A DNA stretch of 50,651 nt from Candidatus Avelusimicrobium bubulum (GTDB lineage Bacteria; Elusimicrobiota; Elusimicrobia; Elusimicrobiales; Elusimicrobiaceae): the NCBI GenBank assembly GCA_902798835.1, contig CADBYN010000002.1:1-50651 (forward strand), written 5' to 3'. A model generated the notes under the pieces. It searched no databases and had not been told where the DNA came from. It saw nothing but the letters and a program-made list of their open reading frames with translations. Below are positions 23,056 to 32,131 of this stretch, piece by piece; the first letter of the stretch is position 1, and each line of letters opens with the position of its first letter. A program made the position numbers and the translations under genes.

Positions 23056-23465
23056 AAATACGCTCCTGTTTCCATCATTTCGGCTAGTTCTCTAGCACGT
23101 CGGCCGACCTGTCCGGCCCACCGACTATTTAACATTTCATTAGCAGCACCGGAAAAATCGCTACGCCGCAAGGCTGTCAAAAATTTTTTAAACGTGCATA
23201 GCGTTGCAATTCCCATATTAAAACACATATCCACCAGAACAAATTGGCGTACTGCATCTAGTTTCTTAAACCACTCGAATCGTCGAGAAACAGCTTGCCG
23301 TGCGGCTTGTAGATCTTGCCGTAAAATAAACTCAGCTGCTTCCTTACTAATCCCGTTTTCCAAATTGTGACCATAACCAATAGTCATGTGCCCTGTTGGG
23401 CATTGATACGGAAATACATTTAATCCTTCGTATCGACGTGTGTAAGTCAGCCATTTCTCATCCAT
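23052..23465 (-). CDS. Phage endolysin, GH24 lysozyme family
   Basis: From ATG 23465 (GGAGGGG upstream) it has 137 residues starting MDEKWLTYTRRYEGL. The T4-lysozyme-type catalytic core is YEGLNVFPYQCPTGHMTIGY followed by GHNLENG: the general-acid Glu is present, the Asp20 equivalent is Cys (as in several GH24 phage endolysins), and Thr26 is kept. NMGIATLCTFKKFLTAL and NSRWAGQVGRRAREL continue the family pattern. No signal peptide is seen, so export would depend on the holin. It cleaves peptidoglycan at lysis. Confidence 0.88.
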   Translation of the reverse strand: MDEKWLTYTRRYEGLNVFPYQCPTGHMTIGYGHNLENGISKEAAEFILRQDLQAARQAVSRRFEWFKKLDAVRQFVLVDMCFNMGIATLCTFKKFLTALRRSDFSGAANEMLNSRWAGQVGRRARELAEMMETGAYL

Positions 23466-23643
23466 GTTTCCCCTCCATTTTGGCCTCCAACCGGGCCACG
23501 CGGATTTGCAAGTTATTGTATTTGTCTTGCTTTTCTTCAAGACGTGCGATGTCCTTGCGGATCGCTCTTAATTCTTGCCAAAATGCACCGGCGGCAAAGA
23601 CAATCCCTAATACCTTCCAAATTGTTTCTGTGTCAATCGGCAT
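23458..23643 (-). CDS. XhlA/holin-like membrane and coiled-coil phage protein
   Basis: 61 residues: a short hydrophobic segment (IWKVLGIVFAAGAFW) followed by heptad-rich coiled coil (IRKDIARLEEKQDKYNNLQI). The layout resembles small phage lysis accessory proteins such as XhlA, but with the membrane part first. It overlaps the endolysin start by eight bases and so belongs to the lysis cassette. Confidence 0.5.
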   Translation of the reverse strand: MPIDTETIWKVLGIVFAAGAFWQELRAIRKDIARLEEKQDKYNNLQIRVARLEAKMEGKHG

Positions 23644-23893
23644 TTATTTCCCCCTGTTCCGCTGGATCATACGTCAGCCCATACGCATTTGCAGCTTGCT
23701 CCAAACTTTCAAACTCATCCCAGCCCTTATTGATTACTACACGTTTGGCAATAATGGAATTGCCTTCTTCATCCACTTCGCCTGTATCGTACCACTCCAT
23801 ACTCTCCGTACGCTCGCAGGAAAGAATATCCCAGCGTACGTTCTGAACGTCTTTATAATCGCCTTCTTCGTTTAGTTGTTTTCTAAATACCAT
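23633..23893 (-). CDS. Small phage protein, unknown
   Basis: 86 residues, acidic and soluble, with ENINAD-like polar ends and Trp-containing core (RWDILSC, GWDEFESLEQAANAYGLTYD). No family recognised. It sits between the tail fibre and the lysis genes, a place where tail-fibre accessory proteins often occur; that is context only. Confidence 0.5.
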   Translation of the reverse strand: MVFRKQLNEEGDYKDVQNVRWDILSCERTESMEWYDTGEVDEEGNSIIAKRVVINKGWDEFESLEQAANAYGLTYDPAEQGEINAD

Positions 23894-23902
23894 AAATCCC
23901 CC

Positions 23903-26455
23903 CTATGCTACCGTAAGTTCCCAGCCCTTACCAGTTGCGATGGCTTTGTCATCAGCCGTAAGGTCTGCCGTACCAGTACAACCTACGATAGTGCAGTTCT
24001 TTGTCATAGCGGCAGTTCCTCTAAACCACGGCACGCCGTTGACCTTTATGTAGGTGTTGTTGAGGTCAATAGAGCCAGACCAAGCATTATATGCACTTGT
24101 ACCACGACCCAAATATATACTACCGCCGAATGTGGCAGATATATCTACATCTGTTAAGTCAAAGGTGCTGTCCTCATATCCTTGTCGGGACAATATACAC
24201 GAAATTGAATTTTCGCTTATATACTGTATTTTAAAGATGTTTACGATACCAGGTGTACACGGTACATATCTATTACCTGCTGTATTATCGGTTTTTGTAT
24301 AAAAATACTGACCTTGAGTATCACTTACTTGTTGAAAAGCACCTCTATAATCGTTTATCCCAGTTTTGAACAGTACATTCCTACCAGAGGAGTAAGTGTC
24401 TGGAATAAAAGACAATACTATCTCATCAAAAGAAGTTAGTGTGGAAGATAAGTTTACATAATCACTTACGCTAAACCCACTAGCTACTCCGTTGGTAATC
24501 GTAGGACTACCTACTACGGTGTACCCTACGTTATAGGGCATACTCTTAAATAGGTTGACTAGGGCAGCACGGGAGAGCCCCGTATAAGAAACTTTGATTT
24601 GCGGCGCGGTTGCATAATCAAAAGGAGCCGAGCTGGATACATAGAGGCCTTTTAATCCGTCTTGCCGTTTGGAAGACGTGCCAAAAACCTCAATTTGTTT
24701 CAAATTCGTCGCAGCAGAAACATCTAATATCATATCTTCTAAATTTGTATTTTCAGTTAAAAATATGGCAAGACGTTGGCTTGCGGAGAAATCAAACGCA
24801 GGAAGTTTTTTTATGTTTGATACTCTAAACAAAGAGGAATTTGAAGCCGTCCAACTATCCATAATGATAGGTTTATTCACTTCAATTTCTTCTATATTCC
24901 CGCTTGCAAAAGAAGTGCTTAATCCATACTGGTCTCTACTATAGGCAGTAATACTATTATTAACGATGAGCTTTGCTCTTTTTAATGGCCCGGCGTGATT
25001 AAACGCGCCACCAATAGCCGTTACCGTATCTACTTCTATGACGGGGAGTTTGGCAAGATATTGGCTACGTTGTTGGTATTTGTCTTGCGTATTGCCGACT
25101 AATCGCTCTATCGATGTGCCTGTAATATGCAAATTATCGCCTAGCGCAGTAAGAGCTACTAAATCTTGGTTTACTACTTGCGGACTATATTGTGCAAAAG
25201 CCACGTTCCCTATAGAGTTTACTGCAAAATGCGCCCATAATACGCCTTGATATTCTGCTGTAGTTCCGCTTGCATATCTAACCGACTTATATTCTGCAAT
25301 AGTATCGGCAGAATTTTCAGGCGTAATTCTAATAACGTGCGTTTTTAATTCTTCGGGGAAAGTGGTTTGGCTACCTGTAGAAAGGTTGAGCGTTTGCCAG
25401 GATAACTTTACATCCGTTCCGCTTGCGTAAGTACCTTGCAAATTATAGTCAATGTAGAGCTTGAAGTTATGCGTTGTATCGCTCAAAACTACGTTACAAC
25501 CAAAGTACGGAAATTTAGAATAATCGGCGGAATGACCTATTAATAGATAAATACTATTATTAAGAGCACCCGAAGTAATATCAATCCAATCCTCTGGCTT
25601 TTGCCATTCTCTGTTTTCATCCAGTTCTGCATCCAATGAGGCAATATCTTCCTTATTAGTTTGCACTTGTACTACCGTGGCATTAGTAACCCCGCTATTT
25701 ACGGCGGCTTGTTGGGTGGTAGTAAGCGTATCCTGCTTGGCATCTAATGCACTTTGCACCGCCGTAGAAATGGGTTTACTTAAATCGCTTGTGTTATCTA
25801 CGTTCCCTAGACCCACTTGAGATTTCGTTACACTATGCGGATTAGATGTGTTGGAGCTATGTGAAACGAGTGAACCATATATGTCATCTATACGTGTCTG
25901 CAGCGTACTGTCAGCCAGTTGCCGAGCTGTCGCCTCGTCGGAAACTGTTTGTTCCAAACTTGTTTTTGTAGCCGCAACTTCCGTCAAGGCACTACTCAAT
26001 GCCGCCGCCTGTGTATTTTGCAGATCGGTCAAAAAAGTTTGGGCATCCCCATCCGTTTGATTCGAGGATACCGGATATTTAATACTGCGCTGAACTCGTT
26101 CGGCCAGTTCTTGTACTTGGAACGTAAGTTTATCAAATCCTTGCTCGAGCGACGTGGCATCTAACGTTCCTTGTTGTGTTAGATGAAGTGTTTGCGTCGG
26201 CGTAGTAGCACGCACAATAGTAACTTTATAACCGGCAGCCAAAGGCTCCTGTTCGCTGGCTACCGTAGGATAAATAATTTCATGTTCAATTTCATCCAAT
26301 ACACACTGCGCACTTACATCTGTTTCGTTACCGGAAGCATCTGTACAATAAACTTTAATTTCCGAAGCAGACAAATAGGGAAAATCTAGCGCCCAACGAC
26401 GGTTTTCTCCATCCGCTTGATAAATTCGTTTACAAATTTGTGAAGATATCGTCAT
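23903..26455 (-). CDS. Tail fibre protein (T7 gp17-like N-terminus)
   Basis: 850 residues. The first 150 resemble the T7-type fibre attachment domain (RRWALDFPYLSASEIKVYCT, IVRATTPTQTLHLTQQGTLD, then FDKLTFQVQELAERVQRSI). Next comes a coiled-coil shaft with phage-fibre repeats (ALSSALTEVAATKTSLEQT, VGLGNVDNTSDLSKPIS). The middle resembles BspA-type leucine-rich surface repeats (LEDMILDVSAATNLKQIEVF). The end is beta-rich, concanavalin-like (FGGSIYLGRGTSAYNAWSG), finishing ATGKGWELTVA. The distal half should be the host-binding part. TAGGAGAAAAGC precedes the ATG. Confidence 0.85.
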   Translation of the reverse strand: MTISSQICKRIYQADGENRRWALDFPYLSASEIKVYCTDASGNETDVSAQCVLDEIEHEIIYPTVASEQEPLAAGYKVTIVRATTPTQTLHLTQQGTLDATSLEQGFDKLTFQVQELAERVQRSIKYPVSSNQTDGDAQTFLTDLQNTQAAALSSALTEVAATKTSLEQTVSDEATARQLADSTLQTRIDDIYGSLVSHSSNTSNPHSVTKSQVGLGNVDNTSDLSKPISTAVQSALDAKQDTLTTTQQAAVNSGVTNATVVQVQTNKEDIASLDAELDENREWQKPEDWIDITSGALNNSIYLLIGHSADYSKFPYFGCNVVLSDTTHNFKLYIDYNLQGTYASGTDVKLSWQTLNLSTGSQTTFPEELKTHVIRITPENSADTIAEYKSVRYASGTTAEYQGVLWAHFAVNSIGNVAFAQYSPQVVNQDLVALTALGDNLHITGTSIERLVGNTQDKYQQRSQYLAKLPVIEVDTVTAIGGAFNHAGPLKRAKLIVNNSITAYSRDQYGLSTSFASGNIEEIEVNKPIIMDSWTASNSSLFRVSNIKKLPAFDFSASQRLAIFLTENTNLEDMILDVSAATNLKQIEVFGTSSKRQDGLKGLYVSSSAPFDYATAPQIKVSYTGLSRAALVNLFKSMPYNVGYTVVGSPTITNGVASGFSVSDYVNLSSTLTSFDEIVLSFIPDTYSSGRNVLFKTGINDYRGAFQQVSDTQGQYFYTKTDNTAGNRYVPCTPGIVNIFKIQYISENSISCILSRQGYEDSTFDLTDVDISATFGGSIYLGRGTSAYNAWSGSIDLNNTYIKVNGVPWFRGTAAMTKNCTIVGCTGTADLTADDKAIATGKGWELTVA

Positions 26456-26464
26456 GCTTTTCTC

Positions 26465-26941
26465 CTAGTTAAATAAAGATAAAATGGCTCGTCCCAAACT
26501 ACCCAAACGATGTTTTTTCTTCGCAGCTTTATTATATTGGGATATTGCCTCGCGCAATGCATTCCACTTGCGTTCAAAAATACCAGTCTGCTGCGAAGCA
26601 GTTTGTTGCAAATCTGTCTGTACTTTTTGCTGCTGTTGCGCCTGTTGTAAGGCGTTGTTCTGTTTTTCATCGACGGCTGAGGCCGATTGCTCACTCATCC
26701 CGTTGGCAGCACGTTTAGCTTGCAACGCCGCTAATTGTTTGCGGGCATTTTCATAAGCCAACTGTGTTTTTTCAGCAGAAGAACGAAACAGATAATTCAT
26801 TTTTTCTTCGTACGCTTGCTGCAAAGCATCTGCCTGTTGCCCCGCTTGCAATGCACTCTGTTTATTTCTTTCTTTTTCTTGCCGGGCTGCTTGCTTAGCA
26901 TTGGCCAATCCCCACAAGAAATTTTTTCCTATTTCAATCAT
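26465..26941 (-). CDS. Ala/Gln-rich coiled-coil phage structural protein
   Basis: 158 residues, almost all coiled coil (EKTQLAYENARKQLAALQAK, QQQQKVQTDLQQTASQQTG), with a GGGAGGAG ribosome-binding site. In podoviruses this slot after the tail tubular genes holds internal virion (ejection) proteins. This one has the Ala/Gln-rich helical look of a small ejection protein such as T7 gp14, but no specific motif confirms it. The large ejection proteins normally next to it are missing. Confidence 0.55.
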   Translation of the reverse strand: MIEIGKNFLWGLANAKQAARQEKERNKQSALQAGQQADALQQAYEEKMNYLFRSSAEKTQLAYENARKQLAALQAKRAANGMSEQSASAVDEKQNNALQQAQQQQKVQTDLQQTASQQTGIFERKWNALREAISQYNKAAKKKHRLGSLGRAILSLFN

Positions 26942-27021
26942 AAACTCCTCCCAAGATATAAGAATACAATCTAATTAAAGGGAAAGACGGGCTTTCGGGC
27001 AATCATCCAAAAGCCCGCCGC

Positions 27022-29616
27022 TTATACCACTTTTACCAGCACCCCTAATATCGTCAGCGGTAGGGGGTCTTTTTGCACAATACATACACTGGGCTCTTGC
27101 GTATGCCGCGTAGGTAGCAACACCGTGTATGAACCTGTTTGTAAAGAAATCGGAGCATTATAAGACTCATTTGTGCGTTGTACTAACTCCGTTTCCCCAT
27201 TTCTTTCAATCCCCACAAAACCTCCGCGGCTATCCAACACCTCTACCCGCGCGGATACATAACGTTGTTTGCGTTCCAAAGCCGTGGCATTGGCAACCGG
27301 TAACGTCTCTAAAAACGATTCGTAAGGTAACCCCACGTGTACCAAGCTTGCCGCGTGTGGCAGCGTGATACTTCCTAAGCACACCGTCAAATTCTCCACT
27401 ACATTTCCATCAGCCAAGGCACACACTGTCTTACCTTCCAAGTGAGACAAACCGCTTACTTGCGCAGATGCGGTAAAATTGCGCACAGAAATACTGCTAT
27501 CTAAAAACACACTACCGGGGGCGGATTTTTCCGTTAAACGTTTCGTTAAACGCTCAATAAAAACTCTTTCTCCGCGCACGACAGCCAACCACAATTCATC
27601 TTGTCCTTGATTAGCCAGCGTACATATACTCACAAAAGAGCCTTCTGTTTGATGATGCGTCCACGCATATATACCTTGTTCCGGTACGTAGGTAAGGGAT
27701 AATAATTTCCCTTCTGCCGTCGTACACCAAAGCAATGTATCCGGTTCCTGGGCATAGGCAAGTTGCGTAATCGTTTGATTGAAAAATAAGTGTTTGGCCC
27801 GCAATGTTAGGTCATCCCCCGTATAAGAAGAAGTAGCATAATCATAAACCAAATCACGCAGTACCCCTCCGCGCGCTTGTACAAATACAGCTCGGTTCCC
27901 TACTAAAACAGGCGCCGTAACATACGACCCACGCTCACTTTGTTGCGTTAGTTCGATGGTGTCTAGCGACAAAGCCCCATTACAGGAAAGTGCCCACTCA
28001 CTTCCGACGGTAAAAATAAGTAATTTATTCAGTACCGCTACCGCTGTAATGGCATTTAATTTTGTACTGGCCAAGCGAATAGAAAGCGAATCGGTACTTA
28101 GCAACGTATCACGCGCTCGACCGAAGTCCATGAAATTACCCGTCTTAGAAAACCATAAAGTTTGTGCTTCGGCTTGTGTTGCGGCAAGCCCGAGGCGATC
28201 TTGGTAAAAAAACACACAAGCAGGATATCCCGCTGACGGGCTGAAAGACCCCTCCGCCCACACATAAGTCCACGTTCCGCTGCCACACGGACGTTCTTGT
28301 TCGACAACAACCTGCGTGGCGGAAATATAACTTATTACGTTGACTATCCCACGTTGAATAAATGACTGCGCGCTAAGCTCATAACCGGCCTCGCCGGAAT
28401 TTTGCCCGGAACGCACACGAATTTGTATTAAATTTTCCGCATCATTTAAATTGCCAACGAGATAAAAATTATCTTCCCCGCTAGCACGGGATAAAACTTT
28501 GTGCGTTTGCCAAGTCGTGCCGGCATCATATGAAATCTCAATAGTCAACGTACCGGTCCAATTTCCACTGGTACGCAAGGCCCAATCACTTCCCGATAAA
28601 ATCACACTCGAAACAGCTTCATAGCCTAACGTTCCGCTTTGATAGTTTGCATCTACCGTGTGTACCAAGCAAAACTTTCCCCCCACATGCTCCGGAGTGA
28701 AAACAGCCGAATTACTTTCCAAAATATACCGTCCTGACTCTGCTACTATTTGCGTGCCGGCGTTTTCTCCGCCGGATAAAGTTTGTGTAACGGTATGTTC
28801 AGCATTTCCGGTAAAAGAACGGCGATACTCCAGCACAAGCGTTTTACCGTTCCAATTTCCCCCGTTACTGGCAGCGGAACTAATACGCAAAATATTTCCT
28901 TGGGCAGTGGCGCTAAGTCCTTGCGAGCCATAAGCCGCGTTAAAATTATCCGCTATATCCGCTACGTGAAGGCCATAGTTTTCTCCCACATAAAAACAGT
29001 TCCCGTTGAAATATGCCCACACCATTAAATTGGGATAATTAACAGGAGCAAATGCCAATGTAGCAGCAACCCCTTGGCTAGTCACCGTTGTGGTCTGCGG
29101 ATAAATACGCATTTTTTTACTTTCGTCCGTGTTGGCCGGCATAAAAGGTCCATACCGAAGGGGCGCTTGGGCTAGGGTAAACCGCCCCAAAGACGTGCGC
29201 GTAAGCATCATGAGCGGATATTGTTTATGTGCTAAATAAAGTACATTATTATATTGAGCAACACGAATTTGAGAAAGTGCTTCTTGTGCATACGGCGTGA
29301 CTAACTCCAACGGTTCTTCGTTGTTATCCAATACGGGGCCATCCGCCGTAAAAAAACGCATATAATTGGCCCCTAATTCAAGTACATATCCTTCCTCAGC
29401 GCTAATGGGAAATGAGATCAACTGACAGGGATTTGTCTGTTTAGCCGTTCCCACATACCGTGTTCCTGCCCGATTGGAAATTCCCCCCTGTGGGTGCACA
29501 AACATATTTTGCGCACTTTTCAACCAGGTATTATAGCTAGATGCATCCACCCGTGTTTGCAGGGACGGGCTGATTTCTCCCCCTGTAAAAGAAGGTTGTA
29601 GATGATGTAGTACCAT
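27022..29616 (-). CDS. Tail tubular protein B-like (podovirus tail nozzle)
   Basis: 864 residues from ATG 29616, chosen because GAGGTG lies eight bases before it and an upstream ATG at 29640 adds only MHLVRCVD. The N-terminus LQPSFTGGEISPSLQTRVD, NMFVHPQGGISNRAGTRYVG and ISFPISAEEGYVLELGANYM is the widespread podovirus tail protein pattern (GGE.SP.L..R.D; RPG). The rest is beta-rich, with AGYPACVFFYQDRLGLAATQ and LWFSKTGNFMDFG, typical of the same family. It would form the tail tube end below the adaptor. It follows the gp11-like gene with one base between stop and start. Confidence 0.82.
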   Translation of the reverse strand: MVLHHLQPSFTGGEISPSLQTRVDASSYNTWLKSAQNMFVHPQGGISNRAGTRYVGTAKQTNPCQLISFPISAEEGYVLELGANYMRFFTADGPVLDNNEEPLELVTPYAQEALSQIRVAQYNNVLYLAHKQYPLMMLTRTSLGRFTLAQAPLRYGPFMPANTDESKKMRIYPQTTTVTSQGVAATLAFAPVNYPNLMVWAYFNGNCFYVGENYGLHVADIADNFNAAYGSQGLSATAQGNILRISSAASNGGNWNGKTLVLEYRRSFTGNAEHTVTQTLSGGENAGTQIVAESGRYILESNSAVFTPEHVGGKFCLVHTVDANYQSGTLGYEAVSSVILSGSDWALRTSGNWTGTLTIEISYDAGTTWQTHKVLSRASGEDNFYLVGNLNDAENLIQIRVRSGQNSGEAGYELSAQSFIQRGIVNVISYISATQVVVEQERPCGSGTWTYVWAEGSFSPSAGYPACVFFYQDRLGLAATQAEAQTLWFSKTGNFMDFGRARDTLLSTDSLSIRLASTKLNAITAVAVLNKLLIFTVGSEWALSCNGALSLDTIELTQQSERGSYVTAPVLVGNRAVFVQARGGVLRDLVYDYATSSYTGDDLTLRAKHLFFNQTITQLAYAQEPDTLLWCTTAEGKLLSLTYVPEQGIYAWTHHQTEGSFVSICTLANQGQDELWLAVVRGERVFIERLTKRLTEKSAPGSVFLDSSISVRNFTASAQVSGLSHLEGKTVCALADGNVVENLTVCLGSITLPHAASLVHVGLPYESFLETLPVANATALERKQRYVSARVEVLDSRGGFVGIERNGETELVQRTNESYNAPISLQTGSYTVLLPTRHTQEPSVCIVQKDPLPLTILGVLVKVV

Positions 29617-29617
29617 A

Positions 29618-30202
29618 TCAACGCACCTCACTAAATGCATCAGCCTGAGGAACGGTAAAAAGTCCTTCGGACATGTTACTTCGGCGTGCCTCTTCTAGAT
29701 ACAGGGTATATTTTTGCTGTAGACGGGCTGATAAATTCACATCTCCCGTCAAGGCCAAGGCAGCGTCGCAAGCTAACGCTAAAGCGAAACATTTCACAAA
29801 AGCCGGGTCATATTGGGTTTCATCAGTCTGTTTGCGTGTGTAACGTACATAAGCTTGCGGAACAGAAGTAACTAACACCCGAATATGGGACTGCGTATCA
29901 AATCGTTCCTCAAAGGGGATAGCCTGTTGCGGATCTTGAGGACTGTATACGCGCCTAATAAATAGCGCATCCGTTGGGTAGGCATAGATGAATTTTCCTT
30001 CACTTGTACTACCGGATACCTGTACCAACGGTTTTTCAACGGTTGCAAAGGCCCAATCATGGGTACGCAAAACTTCATCACGTACAGGCTCATAAAATAG
30101 CGAAAGCCAGCGAGCTTGTTCATTATTTTGTTGTAATGAGGTAATAGGAGCTTGTCCTAAATAAGCCAATGCTAAGTTTGCAATGCTAGTTTGTGAGTAC
30201 AT
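29618..30202 (-). CDS. Tail tubular protein A-like (head-tail adaptor)
   Basis: 194 residues. Features of the T7 gp11-type adaptor: an N-terminal SIANLALAYLGQAPITSLQ, EQARWLSLFYEPVRDEVLRT followed by HDWAFA, then YAYPTDALFIRRVY and a C-terminal helix LQQKYTLYLEEARRSN. It joins portal to tail tube. AAAGGAGAATAT precedes the ATG. Upstream lies an unusual AT-rich gap separating it from the capsid genes. Confidence 0.85.
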   Translation of the reverse strand: MYSQTSIANLALAYLGQAPITSLQQNNEQARWLSLFYEPVRDEVLRTHDWAFATVEKPLVQVSGSTSEGKFIYAYPTDALFIRRVYSPQDPQQAIPFEERFDTQSHIRVLVTSVPQAYVRYTRKQTDETQYDPAFVKCFALALACDAALALTGDVNLSARLQQKYTLYLEEARRSNMSEGLFTVPQADAFSEVR

Positions 30203-30651
30203 ATATTCTCCTTTAATTTTAAATATATTTATTTTTTAATTATTTTTTATTTAAATATCATTTTTGATTATAAAATAAAATGCAAATTAACATATAATTT
30301 TGCTATTTTATAATAAATATTTTTAATATCATTTTTAAAAATACTTATATTTTAAGTATTTTTATTTTTAATAATATTTTTTAATACAATAAATTTTAAT
30401 TTTTTAACAAATGAAACAGTCAATAAATATTTTGGTGCATATAGGCTGATTTTGCATTTTTTTACGTCGATATGCCGACGATAAAAATTAATTTTGATGC
30501 TTAAATCCTCTTTTGGGAAGGCATTTTATCGCTCAAAAACCCTTCTTTCGCTCAAAATCCCCCCTAATTAAGGCTTTTTCTTGTCTTCTATAGTCATTTA
30601 CTCTCACAAATGCTTAGAACTTACCCAAAATATCGAAAACGCGCGCTCCTT
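30203..30651. other. Extremely AT-rich non-coding stretch inside the phage element
   Basis: About 450 bases without a credible gene. Positions 30210-30420 are nearly pure A/T, with runs of TTTTTAATATTTT type; 30440-30600 is mixed, with two TTTTCGCTCAAAA-like short repeats (CGCTCAAAAACCC, CGCTCAAAATCCC near 30530-30565). The composition is unlike everything else in the window. It could be a promoter or upstream element for the tail operon, a deletion scar or a replication or recombination site; nothing decides between these. Confidence 0.5.
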
Positions 30652-30685
30652 GGGGGCCGCACATAAGTTTTTATGCGCGGCCCCC
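30652..30685 (-). terminator. Strong hairpin after the cement-protein gene
   Basis: GGGGGCCGC pairs with GCGGCCCCC, a one-base mismatch follows, then CATAA pairs with TTATG around a GTTT loop. There is no T tract on either strand, so it may be a processing or stabilising hairpin at the end of the capsid transcript rather than a terminator. Confidence 0.5.
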
Positions 30686-30694
30686 TGCGGAATT

Positions 30695-31084
30695 TTATTT
30701 GCTTTCAGCTATATCCACCAAACAGCACGAAATCGCTCCCGCGGTAATCGTACCCGTTACGGTGTAATACATGCGTAAGTAGCGTTTCATCCCAGCCGCA
30801 ACCCCTAACGCAAACAGATTTTTCTGGGTATCTGCCAGTTGCGTTGCGTTGACAGTGGCACTAATCAACGTGACCACACCGGAAGAAAAATCTGATTTAT
30901 CAGACGTTTGCAGCGCACAGACGATTTGGGTGGCTCCCGCAAATGCCGTATCGGCATGGGCAAGTACTACTAAACGTCCTAAGGCTGCATCTCCGGCGGC
31001 AGTCAAATCCACGGTATTAGTACTAGCTCCCGTGGCGCGCAAAGCCTGCGCATCGGAAAACATCACATTTTTATCAAGTAACAT
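30695..31084 (-). CDS. Capsid cement protein, Bbp16-like
   Basis: 129 residues, beginning MLLDKNVMFSDAQALRATGA with STNTVDL after it, the pattern of the Bordetella phage BPP-1 cement protein Bbp16. GLVVLAH-like strands and AAGMKRYLRMYYTVTGT complete the resemblance. It would decorate and stabilise the head. It lies directly downstream of the major capsid gene, as in BPP-1-like phages. CAGGAGAAAC precedes the ATG. Recognition is by remembered pattern. Confidence 0.8.
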   Translation of the reverse strand: MLLDKNVMFSDAQALRATGASTNTVDLTAAGDAALGRLVVLAHADTAFAGATQIVCALQTSDKSDFSSGVVTLISATVNATQLADTQKNLFALGVAAGMKRYLRMYYTVTGTITAGAISCCLVDIAESK

Positions 31085-31144
31085 AGTTTCTCCTGATTAA
31101 GAATTAAATTCCAGGGCGGGTAATATGCCCCGCCCCGGCGGGTG

Positions 31145-32122
31145 TTAGGCTACCACGTTTTCGTCGTCACGGATAGCATCACAGATATGCACAGGGATCT
31201 CATTAAACGTCATCAAAGGTCTGGACGTAATTTGATCCGGTGTATACTGGATATTCGTGCGGTTGGTAGTCAGTTTACGAAGCGCCGCTTTGACGGTACG
31301 ATTCATGTACCAAACGGGCTTACCCATGGACAGACTTTGGATTTTTTCTTCCAAGTCACACATCTTGTCAATGAGGGTGGACGGAACATTGGTTACATCA
31401 ATGTTACAAATGCGTCCGGCATAACGCCAATCCTGTACGGCAAGGCCCAACTTCCACTCAAAATATTCTTTGTAGGCAGGATATTCGTTACCGCTGGCAT
31501 CCACGTGATTGACTAATCCATAGTCTACACGTTGAATACCGGCTTTAGAGCCTTTAGGAAAAAAGGTAAATACCTTATCGCTGTCCCATACGACCAAGTA
31601 GATGGACGAGTTTTGCCCGTTGGTAGTACCGCCGGCATCGATGACATTTCGGCTGGATTCTGCCCCGGAAAGTGCGCTATAACGTGCCGCCAAACCGGTA
31701 AAGCGCTCCGGCGTAGCACCGGAATTTCCATAGATTAAATTGCTCGCCATAGAGGAAGACATCCCCGCGATAATCGCACGGGATTGCCCGGTGCGAACAG
31801 CATCCACATGTCCTCCTTTTTCGGCGACTAATTTATCTACTACCGAGTAAGCCGACAAAGTTCCATAGCTTTCTACTACTACTTTGGTGGTGGCTTTGGC
31901 TGGCTCAATCCCTTGGTAAGCACGACGCCAAGTCCCTTCGGGAATTCCGGTACGCACAGCATATTCATGCCCGGAATCAAGGGAACTTTCCGCCACAACC
32001 GCAACACCGATAATATCGTTAGATTGGCTTAATACCTCGGCAATGGCTAACTCTTGACCCGACGGGTCAAACTGTTTGGCATAGTCCACTAAGTTATAAT
32101 GTTTATCTGCAATAATTGCCAT
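31145..32122 (-). CDS. Major capsid protein, BPP-1 (Bbp17)-like
   Basis: 325 residues. Pattern of the BPP-1-type capsid: DYAKQFDPSGQELAIAEVLS, SGHEYAVRTGIPEGTWRRAY, IYGNSGATPERFTGLAARYS and DRT-type C-terminal strands. It has the HK97-like length and composition, without an N-terminal delta domain; the scaffold is a separate gene upstream. It forms the icosahedral head shell. AAGGAGAAATT precedes the ATG. Confidence 0.88.
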   Translation of the reverse strand: MAIIADKHYNLVDYAKQFDPSGQELAIAEVLSQSNDIIGVAVVAESSLDSGHEYAVRTGIPEGTWRRAYQGIEPAKATTKVVVESYGTLSAYSVVDKLVAEKGGHVDAVRTGQSRAIIAGMSSSMASNLIYGNSGATPERFTGLAARYSALSGAESSRNVIDAGGTTNGQNSSIYLVVWDSDKVFTFFPKGSKAGIQRVDYGLVNHVDASGNEYPAYKEYFEWKLGLAVQDWRYAGRICNIDVTNVPSTLIDKMCDLEEKIQSLSMGKPVWYMNRTVKAALRKLTTNRTNIQYTPDQITSRPLMTFNEIPVHICDAIRDDENVVA

Positions 32123-32131
32123 AATTTCTCC

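Noticed and set aside
23052-23465. Inactive endolysin because the Asp20 equivalent is Cys
   Set aside because: Cys at this place occurs in several GH24 phage endolysins and a Cys replacement in T4 lysozyme is known to be active, so it is not evidence of decay.
23903-26455. Diversity-generating retroelement acting on the tail fibre, as in BPP-1
   Set aside because: No reverse transcriptase ORF and no template/variable repeat pair could be seen in the window; the fibre end does not look like the Mtd C-type lectin fold.
30203-30420. CRISPR or direct-repeat array in the AT-rich island
   Set aside because: The A/T runs have no regular repeat unit or spacer length; it is composition bias, not an array.
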